Of a DNA stretch of 64,000 nt, positions 1-7,652 are shown piece by piece. The DNA lies in NCBI GenBank assembly GCA_934433485.1, contig CAKRZR010000010.1:1-64000 (forward strand), written 5' to 3'. The position numbers and the translations under genes are program-made. The first letter of the stretch is position 1; each line of letters starts with the position of its first letter. The notes below the pieces were generated by a model. The model was not told where the DNA came from. It ran no database searches and saw only the letters and a program-made list of their open reading frames with translations. The DNA is from an uncultured Eubacteriales bacterium. GTDB lineage: Bacteria > Bacillota > Clostridia > Oscillospirales > CAG-272.

Positions 1-27
1 CCCCCCCCCCCCCCCCCCCCCCCCCCC
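1..27. other. Poly-C run at window edge
   Basis: The first 27 bases are all C. Nothing else in the window has a homopolymer longer than about eight. It adjoins sequence lacking the rpsQ (S17) end expected just upstream of rplN, so it probably marks a contig edge or a base-calling artefact rather than genomic sequence. Confidence 0.7.
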
Positions 28-171
28 GAACTGTAAATCCCAGAAAAAAGCCGTAAGACAAGCGCACGGAGCAGGGGTCAGATGGCAGGGGGGACCTGCT
101 TTGACACCCTTTGGTCGTGCGAACTCTCTGACGGTGTACTCCTCACAAAAATACACAAGGAGATACAAGAC
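28..171. other. Non-coding stretch upstream of rplN
   Basis: I see no end of rpsQ (S17), the usual upstream neighbour of rplN. The stretch has a short GC-rich hairpin candidate (GCAGGGG and a matching CCTGC near 71-99) and the rplN ribosome binding site AAGGAGAT just before the start. A TTGACA at 101-106 has no convincing -10 partner, so I do not call a promoter. Confidence 0.4.
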
Positions 172-540
172 ATGATTCAACAGCAATCCTTAATGAAGGT
201 TGCCGACAACACCGGTGCGAAGGAGCTTATGTGCATCCGGGTACTGGGCGGCACCGGCAGACGTTACGCGAACATTGGCGACGTTGTCGTATGCGCTGTG
301 AAGAAGGCAGCGCCGGGCGGCGTAGTCAAGAAGGGCGAAGTAGTCAAGGCGGTTATCGTCAGAAGCAGAAAGGGCCTGCGCCGCGGCGACGGTTCCTACA
401 TCAAGTTTGACGAAAACGCAGCCGTAATCATTAACGACGATAAGAACCCCAAGGGAACCCGTATCTTTGGGCCTGTAGCACGTGAGCTTCGTGAGCACGA
501 CTACACCAAGATCCTGTCCCTGGCACCCGAAGTTCTTTAA
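172..540 (+). CDS. rplN: 50S ribosomal protein L14
   Basis: L14 (uL14) is a core large-subunit protein beside the L19 and L3 sites, contacting the small subunit at bridges B5/B8. The 122-residue product starts MIQQQSLMKVADNTGAKEL and has the family length. The in-frame reading extends upstream to 82, but the ATG at 172 follows AAGGAGAT by about 6 nt and gives the canonical N-terminus. Its stop is immediately followed by the rplX ribosome binding site, so translation is probably coupled. It is the first intact gene of the spc-type cluster; rpsQ is not visible upstream. Confidence 0.97.
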   Translation: MIQQQSLMKVADNTGAKELMCIRVLGGTGRRYANIGDVVVCAVKKAAPGGVVKKGEVVKAVIVRSRKGLRRGDGSYIKFDENAAVIINDDKNPKGTRIFGPVARELREHDYTKILSLAPEVL

Positions 541-554
541 TGGAGGTAGAAAAG

Positions 555-872
555 ATGATTAAGAAGCTTCATGTAAAGAAGGGTGACGAGGTCATCGTCA
601 TTTCCGGCGACGATAAGGGCAAGACCGGCAAGGTCGTGGAAGTATCGCCGAAGGAAGGCAAAGTAATCGTATCCGGCGTGCACATCGTAAAGAAGCACGT
701 AAAGCCGAGACCGCCCCAGGAAGCTGGCGGCATCGTTGAAGTCGAGGGCGCCATCTACGCATCCAAGGTACAGCTGTACTGCGACAAGTGCAAGAAGGCG
801 ACCAGAGCCGCGCACAAGATCGACGGCGACAAGAAAACTCGCGTATGCGCCAAGTGCGGCGCTGAGCTGTAA
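555..872 (+). CDS. rplX: 50S ribosomal protein L24
   Basis: L24 (uL24) initiates large-subunit assembly by binding the 5' end of 23S rRNA. The 105-residue protein has an N-terminal KOW motif (KKGDEVIVISGDDKGKTGKV, roughly residues 7-26). It also has two C-terminal cysteine pairs (CDKC and CAKC), the zinc-binding version of L24. The start at 555 is preferred over an ATG at 540 because GGAGG at 542-546 lies at the right distance from it. It sits between rplN and rplE with gaps of about 14 nt. Confidence 0.96.
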   Translation: MIKKLHVKKGDEVIVISGDDKGKTGKVVEVSPKEGKVIVSGVHIVKKHVKPRPPQEAGGIVEVEGAIYASKVQLYCDKCKKATRAAHKIDGDKKTRVCAKCGAEL

Positions 873-886
873 TTCGGAGGTGTACG

Positions 887-1429
887 ATGGCTGCAAGAAT
901 GAGAGAATTATACACTTCTGAGGTAGCTCCGGCTCTGATGAAGAAGTTCCAGTACAAGAGCGTGATGCAGATCCCGAAGTTCGAGAAGATCGTCATCAAC
1001 GTCGGTGCTGGCGACGCAAAGGAAAACACCAAGGTCATCGACGCGATCATGGCGGACCTGGCACTGATCTCCGGTCAGAAGCCCGTTCCGACCTACGCGA
1101 AGAAGTCCGTTGCAAACTTCAAGCTCCGTGAAGGCATGAAGATCGGCGTGAAGGTCACCCTCCGCGGCGACAAGATGTACGAATTCATGGATCGTCTGTT
1201 CAACTTCGCTCTTCCGAGAGTGCGCGACTTCAAGGGTATCAACCCGGACGCGTTCGACGGTAGAGGCAACTACGCCCTCGGTCTGAAGGAACAGCTCATC
1301 TTCCCCGAAATCGAGTATGACAAGGTCGAAAAGATCCGTGGTATGGACATTTGCTTCGTTACCACTGCACAGACCGACGCAGAAGCCAAGGAAATGCTGA
1401 CCCTGATGGGCGCACCCTTTGCGAAATAA
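887..1429 (+). CDS. rplE: 50S ribosomal protein L5
   Basis: L5 (uL5) binds 5S rRNA and the P-site tRNA elbow in the central protuberance. The 180-residue sequence is canonical, with IPKFEKIVINVG near residue 29 and the NYALGLKEQLIFPEI motif near residue 126. A GGAGG site lies about 8 nt before the ATG. It is full length and unremarkable, in the normal position between rplX and rpsN. Confidence 0.97.
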   Translation: MAARMRELYTSEVAPALMKKFQYKSVMQIPKFEKIVINVGAGDAKENTKVIDAIMADLALISGQKPVPTYAKKSVANFKLREGMKIGVKVTLRGDKMYEFMDRLFNFALPRVRDFKGINPDAFDGRGNYALGLKEQLIFPEIEYDKVEKIRGMDICFVTTAQTDAEAKEMLTLMGAPFAK

Positions 1430-1446
1430 TCGAGGAGGTAGAAGAA

Positions 1447-1632
1447 ATGGCTAAAACATCGATGATCCTGAAGCAGCAGAAAGAGCAGAAGTACTCCACC
1501 CGGAAGTACAACCGCTGCAAGATCTGCGGTCGTCCCCATGCTTACCTCCGCAAGTACGGTATCTGCCGTATCTGCTTCCGTGAGCTTGCCTACAAGGGCG
1601 AAATCCCCGGCGTTCGCAAAGCATCCTGGTAA
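1447..1632 (+). CDS. rpsN: 30S ribosomal protein S14, zinc type
   Basis: S14 (uS14) is a late-assembling protein of the 30S head. The 61-residue product is the short, zinc-binding (type Z) form, with cysteines at 24, 27, 40 and 43 (CKIC and CRIC). GAGGAGG precedes the ATG. The following 629 bases do not lead straight into rpsH as in most Bacillota; an insertion of non-coding sequence follows the stop. Confidence 0.96.
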   Translation: MAKTSMILKQQKEQKYSTRKYNRCKICGRPHAYLRKYGICRICFRELAYKGEIPGVRKASW

Positions 1633-2261
1633 GGCGGGGACGCCCCCGCGGGCATGAAGGCTCCCGCAACGAGCTGCCGGTCGGGACGCCCCGACAGGCG
1701 TGAAGGGCTGCCGCAGACTGGATTTGACATTATGTTGGGTTTGGGTTTGACGGTTGGTGGTTTATGGGGTTGGTTTTAGGGACTTGTTCGTTTGGACTGA
1801 CTCTACAGACGACCGTTTGGTTGCCGTTTGCGGTGGGATTCATGTGTACCGAATTTTGCGAAAGCACCACTTATTTTCAGATTGATACGGGGATGGCGCC
1901 AAAACTGTCCCCGATCAATACCCCCGGTATGGGAGAAATCCCGCGTCGGGCAATATACGTTCCGCGTCAGTAGGAAAGCGTCGGTTCTGATTACCCGGAT
2001 AGAAAGATGGTTCATTGTTGTGAGAGGTTTACGTGAAACCTTTCATACATCGGTCGATGGGTCTCTGTACCCATTGAGCCATGTATAAAGTTCTTGCGGA
2101 GCTTCTTTCAAGAAGCGACCGTCTCTCCACCCGAGCGACCAGGACTACTCACTTTAACCGCTGGCAAGCGGCTTGGCAAAGCTGAGAGAGGAAGGTAAAA
2201 ATCCTCGAAAGAACTGCCGGGCAGCAAGAAAAACGACTTGCATGACAGGAGGAAAAACATT
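1633..2261. repeat. 629-bp spacer with degenerate interspersed repeat between rpsN and rpsH
   Basis: No coding sequence is supported here. The first 90 bases are GC-rich with nested hairpins (a CGGGGACGCCCCCG stem, and a GTCGGGACGCCCCGAC stem near 1681-1696). A T/G-rich central part follows. Positions 2083-2143 match the right-hand end of the window's repeat family: TATAAAGTTCTTGCGGAGC, then a CTTCTTTCAAGAAG hairpin, then CGACCG. The matching left end is not recognisable, so this is probably an old, partly decayed copy. The last part holds the rpsH ribosome binding site CAGGAGG at 2247-2253. Confidence 0.6.
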
Positions 2262-2660
2262 ATGCAGATTTCTGACGTTATCGCCGATATGCTGACCAGA
2301 ATCAGAAATGCGAATAACGCAAAGCACGAGACCGTAGACGTACCCGCGTCCAACATGAAGAAGGCAATCGCCGACATTCTGCTGGCGGAGGGCTACATCA
2401 AGGGCGTGCAGGTAATTGAAGACGGCAAGCAGGGCATCATCCGCATCACGCTGAAGTACGAGGCAGGCAAGCAGAAGGTCATTCACGGTCTGCGCCGCGT
2501 ATCGAAGCCGGGTCTGCGGATCTACTCCAACTGCGAAGACATGCCGAAGGTTATGAACGGGCTTGGCATCGCGATCGTATCCACATCCAAGGGCATCATG
2601 ACCGACAAGAAGGCAAGACGGGAAAACGTAGGCGGCGAGATCCTCGCTTTTGTCTGGTAA
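2262..2660 (+). CDS. rpsH: 30S ribosomal protein S8
   Basis: S8 (uS8) binds helix 21 of 16S rRNA and organises the 30S platform; in other bacteria it also represses the spc operon. The start at MQISDVIADMLTRIRNA gives the normal 132 residues and follows CAGGAGG by 8 nt. An upstream in-frame TTG at 2238 would add eight non-conserved residues and is rejected. The C-terminus GEILAFVW is canonical. It lies just downstream of an inserted 629-bp spacer. Confidence 0.96.
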   Translation: MQISDVIADMLTRIRNANNAKHETVDVPASNMKKAIADILLAEGYIKGVQVIEDGKQGIIRITLKYEAGKQKVIHGLRRVSKPGLRIYSNCEDMPKVMNGLGIAIVSTSKGIMTDKKARRENVGGEILAFVW

Positions 2661-2679
2661 GAGAAAGGGAGGTTAAGAG

Positions 2680-3219
2680 ATGTCTAGAATTGGTAGAGCT
2701 CCCATTGCGGTACCCGCTGGCGTAACCGTAACCGTGGGCGAAGAAAACCTGATCACCGTTAAGGGCGCGAAGGGCGAGCTGACGTACAAGGCGCCCGCTT
2801 CCATGACCGTTACCGTTGACGGTGCGACCGTACACGTTACCCGTCCCGACGACGAAAACGAGAACCGTGCGCTCCACGGTCTGACGAGAACCCTGATCCA
2901 CAACATGGTAGAAGGCGTCTCCAAGGGCTACGAGAAGAAGCTGGAGATCGTCGGCGTCGGCTACAGAGTAGCGAAGGAAGGCAAGCGCATCGTACTGAAC
3001 GTCGGTCACTCGCACCCGATCTACTTCAACGAAGACGACAAGGTAACGTTCGACGTGCCGGACTCCAACACGATCATCGTGAAGAGCTTCGACAAGCAGT
3101 ACTGCGGTCAGATCGCTGCGAACATTCGCGCGAAGAGACCTCCGGAACCGTACCACGGCAAGGGTATCAAGTACAGCGACGAGCGTATCCGTCGTAAAGC
3201 TGGTAAGACCGGTAAATAA
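2680..3219 (+). CDS. rplF: 50S ribosomal protein L6
   Basis: L6 (uL6) lies near the sarcin-ricin loop and the factor-binding site. The protein has 179 residues and starts MSRIGRAPIAVPAGV. It contains the two tandem alpha-beta domains of the family and ends in the conserved motif around KGIKYSDERIRRKAGKTGK. The GGGAGG ribosome binding site is well placed. It is 19 nt downstream of rpsH and 18 nt upstream of rplR. Confidence 0.97.
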   Translation: MSRIGRAPIAVPAGVTVTVGEENLITVKGAKGELTYKAPASMTVTVDGATVHVTRPDDENENRALHGLTRTLIHNMVEGVSKGYEKKLEIVGVGYRVAKEGKRIVLNVGHSHPIYFNEDDKVTFDVPDSNTIIVKSFDKQYCGQIAANIRAKRPPEPYHGKGIKYSDERIRRKAGKTGK

Positions 3220-3237
3220 GGAAAGGAGACGTTATAA

Positions 3238-3597
3238 ATGGTTGCTAAGAAGGATAAGAATGCGCAGCGTCTTAAGAGACATGCGAGAGTTCGTGCAAAA
3301 GTGTCCGGTACCGCTGAACGTCCCCGTCTCGCAGTTTACCGCTCCAACGCACACATTTACGCACAGATCATCGACGACGTGGCGGGCGTTACGCTTTGCG
3401 CAGCTTCCACCACCGAGAAGGATTTCGGCGCCATCGGCTCCAACAAGGAAGCCGCTAAGAAGGTCGGCATGACCATCGCCGAAAGAGCAAAGGCCAAGGG
3501 CATCGAAGAAGTCGTCTTCGACCGTGGCGGTTATATCTATCACGGACGTGTATCGGAACTGGCGGCAGGCGCACGCGAAGGCGGCCTTAAGTTCTAA
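3238..3597 (+). CDS. rplR: 50S ribosomal protein L18
   Basis: L18 (uL18) binds 5S rRNA with L5. The 119-residue product has the basic N-terminus (residues 1-25) and the canonical RPRLAVYRSNAHIYAQIIDD segment, and ends GAREGGLKF. AAAGGAG precedes the ATG. In most genomes rpsE follows within about 20 nt; here 418 bases of non-coding repeat intervene. Confidence 0.96.
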   Translation: MVAKKDKNAQRLKRHARVRAKVSGTAERPRLAVYRSNAHIYAQIIDDVAGVTLCAASTTEKDFGAIGSNKEAAKKVGMTIAERAKAKGIEEVVFDRGGYIYHGRVSELAAGAREGGLKF

Positions 3598-4015
3598 TTC
3601 CGGTTTGTACACATAACTTCCTCGGGGGGAACGGAGGACGGGGGAACGCGGCTTTTGGAAAATAGAAGAATGCCTTGGCATTCTTCAGGAGAAATCTCTG
3701 ATTTCTCCCAGCCTGGCAAAACTTTTATACTGGGGACAGGATAAGGGGTTTGTTTGGCTTATGGCGCTCGTTTCTTTGGTTTGGCTTTTATCCTTTGTGC
3801 GGCACGCTGTATAGGGGAGAATACCGCTATCGTAGGGTGGTGGTTGGGCTTTGATTTTCGTTCTTTTGGGCTGTGTTGGCAGCTTTTGTCCCGGTTTTTG
3901 GGGCGGCATCGCGGGCAGATTCCGAGCCTGCTTCCTATGTGATAGGGTAACGCGATGACGTCGAGAAGGAAGTTATCAGAACATCATTTCAAAAAAATAA
4001 TTTTGGAGAAACGAA
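3598..4015. repeat. Interspersed repeat copy between rplR and rpsE
   Basis: The left end starts about 22 nt after the rplR stop with GGGGGGAACG-type units. The hairpin GCGGCTTTT...AGCCTGGC carries two palindromes at its tip: 3665-3686 (arms GAAGAATGCC) and 3688-3708 (arms GGAGAAATC). The core CAAAACTTTTAT follows. Further in, CTATCGTAGGGTGG near 3828 is an interior motif shared with the copies at 21980 and 29276. No right end is clear. The last 60 bases lead into the rpsE site TTGGAGA. No gene is supported. Confidence 0.7.
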
Positions 4016-4522
4016 ATGGCTAACAAGAGATTTAATCCCGAGGAGCTCGATCTGCAGGAAAAGCAGGTCGTTATCCGCCGCGTATCCAAGACGGTCAAGG
4101 GCGGTCGTATCGCTCGTTTTGCGGCAGTGATGGTTGTCGGCGACGGCAATGGTCACGTAGGCTACGGCATCGGCAAGGCTGCTGAAGTTCCGGAAGCGGT
4201 CCGCAAGGCGATCGAAGATGCAAAGAAGAACATGATCGAAGTATCCATCAATGAGGTAACGATTCCGCACGAAGTGCTGGGCGTATATGGCGCGGGCACC
4301 GTACTGCTGAAGCCGGCTCCGAAAGGTACCGGTATCATCGCAGGCAAGACGGTACGTGTCGTAATGGAGCTGGCGGGCATCAAGAATGTACGTTCCAAGT
4401 GCCTCCGTTCCAACAACCCGGTAAACGTTGTGAAGGCTACCTTTGAGGGTCTGAAAACGCTCCGCAGTGCCGAACAGGTCGCCAAGACCAGAGGCATCAG
4501 CGTGGAGCAGGTAACGGAATAA
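4016..4522 (+). CDS. rpsE: 30S ribosomal protein S5
   Basis: S5 (uS5) is a decoding-fidelity protein at the mRNA entry tunnel. The 168 residues contain the N-terminal double-stranded-RNA-binding fold, with VVGDGNGHVGYGIGKAAEVP near residue 41 and PAPKGTGIIAG near residue 100. The length is normal. The start follows GGAG by about 8 nt. It is followed by rpmD after 15 nt. Confidence 0.97.
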   Translation: MANKRFNPEELDLQEKQVVIRRVSKTVKGGRIARFAAVMVVGDGNGHVGYGIGKAAEVPEAVRKAIEDAKKNMIEVSINEVTIPHEVLGVYGAGTVLLKPAPKGTGIIAGKTVRVVMELAGIKNVRSKCLRSNNPVNVVKATFEGLKTLRSAEQVAKTRGISVEQVTE

Positions 4523-4537
4523 GGGAGGTTATGAGCA

Positions 4538-4717
4538 ATGGAAAACGTAAAGGTTACTCTGAAGAAGAGTCTCATAGCCGCGAAGCCCAACCAGAAGGCA
4601 ACCGCCGCGTCTCTCGGTCTGCGCAAGATCGGCGACTCCGTGGTGCATGAGGCTGGTCCGGTACTGGACGGTAAGATCAAGGTGCTTTCTCACCTGGTGA
4701 TCGTGGAGAAGGCGTAA
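4538..4717 (+). CDS. rpmD: 50S ribosomal protein L30
   Basis: L30 (uL30) is a small large-subunit protein. The reading frame encodes 59 residues beginning MENVKVTLKKSLIAAKPNQK and containing the family motif SLGLRKIGDSVV. GGGAGG lies just upstream. A nearby ATG at 4531 is in another frame and does not give L30. It is in the expected position between rpsE and rplO. Confidence 0.95.
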   Translation: MENVKVTLKKSLIAAKPNQKATAASLGLRKIGDSVVHEAGPVLDGKIKVLSHLVIVEKA

Positions 4718-4759
4718 GCCCTCCGAAAGACACGATATATTGATAGGAGGATATAACTT

Positions 4760-5200
4760 ATGAAACTCCATGAACTGACACCGGCTCCCGGCTCCGTAAA
4801 AGACGGATTCCGTGTTGGCAGAGGTCCCGGCTCCGGCAACGGCAAGACCGCGGGCAAAGGCCACAAGGGTCAGAATGCGCGTTCCGGCGGCGGCGTTCGT
4901 CCGGGATTTGAAGGCGGTCAGCTTCCTCTGTACAGAAAGCTGCCGAAGAGAGGCTTCCACAACCACTTCGCGGTACACTACGCGATCGTGAACCTGGAGA
5001 CTCTGAATCGTTTTGAAGACGGCGAAACCGTAAATCTGGACAAGCTTATGGCCGCCGGTATTGTGAAAAAGCCCCTCGACGGTCTGAAGGTACTCGGCAA
5101 CGGCGAAATCAAGAAAAAATTAACCGTTGAAGCTTCTGTTTTCTCCGCAAGCGCAAAGGAAAAGATTGAAGCGGTGGGTGGAAAGACCGAGGTGGTATAA
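4760..5200 (+). CDS. rplO: 50S ribosomal protein L15
   Basis: L15 (uL15) is a late-assembling large-subunit protein. The 146 residues show the glycine- and basic-rich N-terminal extension (GRGPGSGNGKTAGKGHKGQ, residues 20-38) and the C-terminal globular domain. A TAGGAGG site is present. The stop codon is directly followed by the GTG start of secY with no gap. Confidence 0.97.
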   Translation: MKLHELTPAPGSVKDGFRVGRGPGSGNGKTAGKGHKGQNARSGGGVRPGFEGGQLPLYRKLPKRGFHNHFAVHYAIVNLETLNRFEDGETVNLDKLMAAGIVKKPLDGLKVLGNGEIKKKLTVEASVFSASAKEKIEAVGGKTEVV

Positions 5201-6532
5201 GTGTTTGAGACCATCAAGAATGCATGGAAAATTGCGGATCTGAAGAAGAAGCTGCTCTTTACCCTGTTCATTCTCGTGTTATACCGGGTAGGCACGGCGA
5301 TTCCGGTTCCGTACCTGGATTCCAACCAGCTCAGCCTGTACATGTCGGCGACGAGCGGCTCAATCTTCCAGTATCTGAACATCATTACCGGTAACGCATT
5401 CTCGCAGGCAACCCTGTTTGCACTGGGTATCAACCCCTATATCACTGCGTCCATCGTAATGCAGCTTCTCTGCATCGCGATTCCCTACCTCGAAAACCTT
5501 TCCAAGGAAGGTGAAGAGGGCAGAAAGAAGATCAACCAGATCACCCGTTATGTTACGGTTGCTCTTGGTTTCCTGACGGCGTTCGGCTACTATCAGATTC
5601 TGAAGACGAACGGCGCGATCATTGACAAGGGCGTTTTCGCGGCGATCGTTATCATCACGAGCTACTGTGCGGGTTCCGCGCTTGTCATGTGGCTGTCTGA
5701 GAAGATCAACGAAAACGGCATTGGCAACGGCATTTCCATGATCCTTTTCGTGAACATCATCTCGCGTCTTCCGTCTACGGCGCTGTCCCTGTGGAACTTT
5801 GTCACGGGAAAGGCGCAGTACATGAAGCGCGACGACACGGTGGGCACGATTCCGTGGTGGCTCGGCACGATCCTCGCGATCCTCGCGGTGGTGGTCTCGA
5901 TCGCTATGGTGGCGTTCATCGTATTCGGTACGAACAGTGAACGCAGAATCCCTGTACAGTACGCAAAGAAGGTAGTTGGCAGAAAGATGTACGGCGGTCA
6001 GTCGTCGAACCTTCCGATCAAGGTGAACATGACGGGCGTTATGCCGATCATCTTCGCGAACTCCATCATCACGATCCCGGCGACGATTGCCATGTTCTGC
6101 CCGACGCCGAAGGAAGGCTCCTTCTGGGCTGGCTTCCTCGGACTGTTCCAGGCGGACAGCATCGTCTACGCGATCCTGACGCTCGTTCTTATCGTCGCGT
6201 TCTCCTACTTCTACATCTCCATTTCCTTCAACCCGATCGAAGTGGCGAACAACATGAAGGCGAACGGCGGCTTCATTCCGGGTATCCGTCCCGGCAGACC
6301 GACCTCGGATTACATCAGCAAGATCCTGTCCCGTGTTACCTTCATCGGCGCGATCTTCCTCGGTATCGTTTCCGTGGTTCCGCTGCTTGCGAACATCATC
6401 GCGGGCGGTGCAATGGCCAGCCTGGCGTTCGGCGGATCTTCCCTCATCATCGTGGTGGGCGTCGTCCTCGAAACCATCCGCGAGATCGAAGCGCAGATGA
6501 CCATGCGTCACTACAAGGGCTTCCTGGAATAA
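5201..6532 (+). CDS. secY: Preprotein translocase subunit SecY
   Basis: SecY forms the protein-conducting channel in the cytoplasmic membrane. The 443-residue protein has the expected ten hydrophobic helices. It carries the conserved ALGINPYITASIVMQLL block near residue 71 (TM2 region) and the cytoplasmic GRKMYGGQSSNLPIKVNMTGVMP region near residues 260-283. The start is GTG, placed immediately after the rplO stop, with a purine-rich stretch (GAAAGACCGAGG) in the rplO end as ribosome binding site. Translation is therefore probably coupled to rplO. The downstream repeat copy separates it from adk. Confidence 0.97.
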   Translation: MFETIKNAWKIADLKKKLLFTLFILVLYRVGTAIPVPYLDSNQLSLYMSATSGSIFQYLNIITGNAFSQATLFALGINPYITASIVMQLLCIAIPYLENLSKEGEEGRKKINQITRYVTVALGFLTAFGYYQILKTNGAIIDKGVFAAIVIITSYCAGSALVMWLSEKINENGIGNGISMILFVNIISRLPSTALSLWNFVTGKAQYMKRDDTVGTIPWWLGTILAILAVVVSIAMVAFIVFGTNSERRIPVQYAKKVVGRKMYGGQSSNLPIKVNMTGVMPIIFANSIITIPATIAMFCPTPKEGSFWAGFLGLFQADSIVYAILTLVLIVAFSYFYISISFNPIEVANNMKANGGFIPGIRPGRPTSDYISKILSRVTFIGAIFLGIVSVVPLLANIIAGGAMASLAFGGSSLIIVVGVVLETIREIEAQMTMRHYKGFLE

Positions 6533-7013
6533 TTCCCGCATCTCATCAAGCGGCGTTCTCTCCAATCCAACGGAAAGCACGCCGCTTCTTGGCGTTATTC
6601 CGGGGGGATACGAGGAGACGCGGGGGAACGGGGATACGCGGCTTCTTGTGAAGATGGAAGAATGCGGTAGCATTCTTCAGGAGAAATCAAAGATTTCTCC
6701 GAGCCTGGCAAGAACTTATATGAGAAAAATGGGACTGGATATAGTTTGTGCAGGTCGAGGAAAAAATCTGTGCGAGTATTTTCGGTTGATTGCTGGGGTT
6801 ATTTTGAGAGTTTGCGTGTGTGTCCTTGTTTATCCCTGGATTGTTTGGACGATAATGAGAGATATATAGTTACGGTATATTACCGCACACACTTTATATA
6901 CCGTGACGAACGATACGCAGAAACGAAAACCACCATATAGTAGAAAGTTTTTGGAAAGGGGTGCGGGGGAAGACTTTTTTCGGGAAAAGTTTTCCCCGCG
7001 AAAATCAAATCAC
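6533..7013. repeat. Complete interspersed repeat copy between secY and adk
   Basis: The left end runs from about 6600 to 6760. It has GGGGGGATACGAGG-type units, a CGGCTTCTTGTGAAG hairpin base, two tip palindromes at 6657-6678 (arms GAAGAATGC) and 6680-6700 (arms GGAGAAATC), a TGGCAAGAACTTATAT core and TTTGTGCAGGTC. The right end at 6944-6998 is the alternative class, AAAGTTTTTGGAAAGGGG followed by a GGGGAAG...TTTTCCCC hairpin. An inverted repeat ACGGTATA/TATACCGT spans 6872-6903. TTACGG-17-TTTATA at 6870-6898 is a weak promoter candidate for adk. Confidence 0.75.
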
Positions 7014-7652
7014 ATGAGAAAACTAAATCTGATTCTCCTGGGCGCGCCGGGCGCAGGCAAGGGAACGCAGGCGGAGATCATTTCGGAGCGGTACGGGATT
7101 CCGGCGATCTCCACGGGTGCGATGATCCGCGAGGCGATCGCGTCGGGCAGCGAGCTTGGCAAGAAGGTCAAGAGCTACACGGAAAAGGGCGATCTGGTGC
7201 CGGACGATGTGGTGATCCACATCATCAAGGAACGCATGGCAAAGGACGACTGCGCGAACGGCTTTATCCTGGACGGATTCCCGCGCACGGTTCCGCAGGC
7301 GGAAGCGCTGGAGAAGATGGGTGTGGAGATCACGGACGTGGTGTCCATTGAGGTGACGGACGAGTCCATCATGGAGCGCATGGGCGGCAGACGTGTTTGC
7401 AAGAAGTGCGGCATGACGTACCACGTGAAGTACAATCCGTCCCCGGCTGGCGAGAACTGCCACTGCGGCGAACCGCTCACGATCCGCTCCGACGACGCGC
7501 CGGAGGTCGTAAAGGAACGCCTCATGGTCTACCATGCCCAGACCGAGCCGCTCAAGGATTTCTACAAGTCCCGCGGTCTCTTAAAGCTCGTCTACGGTCA
7601 GGAAAAACTCGAAGACACCACCGCCCTGATGGCTGCTGCATTAGAGGAGTAA
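7014..7652 (+). CDS. adk: Adenylate kinase
   Basis: Catalyses ATP + AMP = 2 ADP in the cytoplasm. The 212-residue protein has the P-loop GAPGAGKGTQ (residues 10-19), the NMP-binding region and a long LID. The LID carries cysteines 129, 132, 149 and 151, a metal-binding LID as in Gram-positive enzymes, but the second pair is C-H-C rather than the usual C-x-x-C/D. The start at MRKLNLILLGAPG matches the family. No Shine-Dalgarno sequence precedes it; the 16 bases before the ATG are GCGAAAATCAAATCAC, directly after the hairpin that ends the upstream repeat. An upstream in-frame ATG at 6903 would add non-conserved repeat-derived residues. Confidence 0.95.
   Translation: MRKLNLILLGAPGAGKGTQAEIISERYGIPAISTGAMIREAIASGSELGKKVKSYTEKGDLVPDDVVIHIIKERMAKDDCANGFILDGFPRTVPQAEALEKMGVEITDVVSIEVTDESIMERMGGRRVCKKCGMTYHVKYNPSPAGENCHCGEPLTIRSDDAPEVVKERLMVYHAQTEPLKDFYKSRGLLKLVYGQEKLEDTTALMAAALEE

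Noticed and set aside
101..129. TTGACA upstream of rplN as a promoter
   Set aside because: No acceptable -10 box at 16-18 bp.
5360..6673. Long minus-strand open frame opposite secY
   Set aside because: Arginine/aspartate-rich composition typical of an antisense frame; secY is unambiguous.
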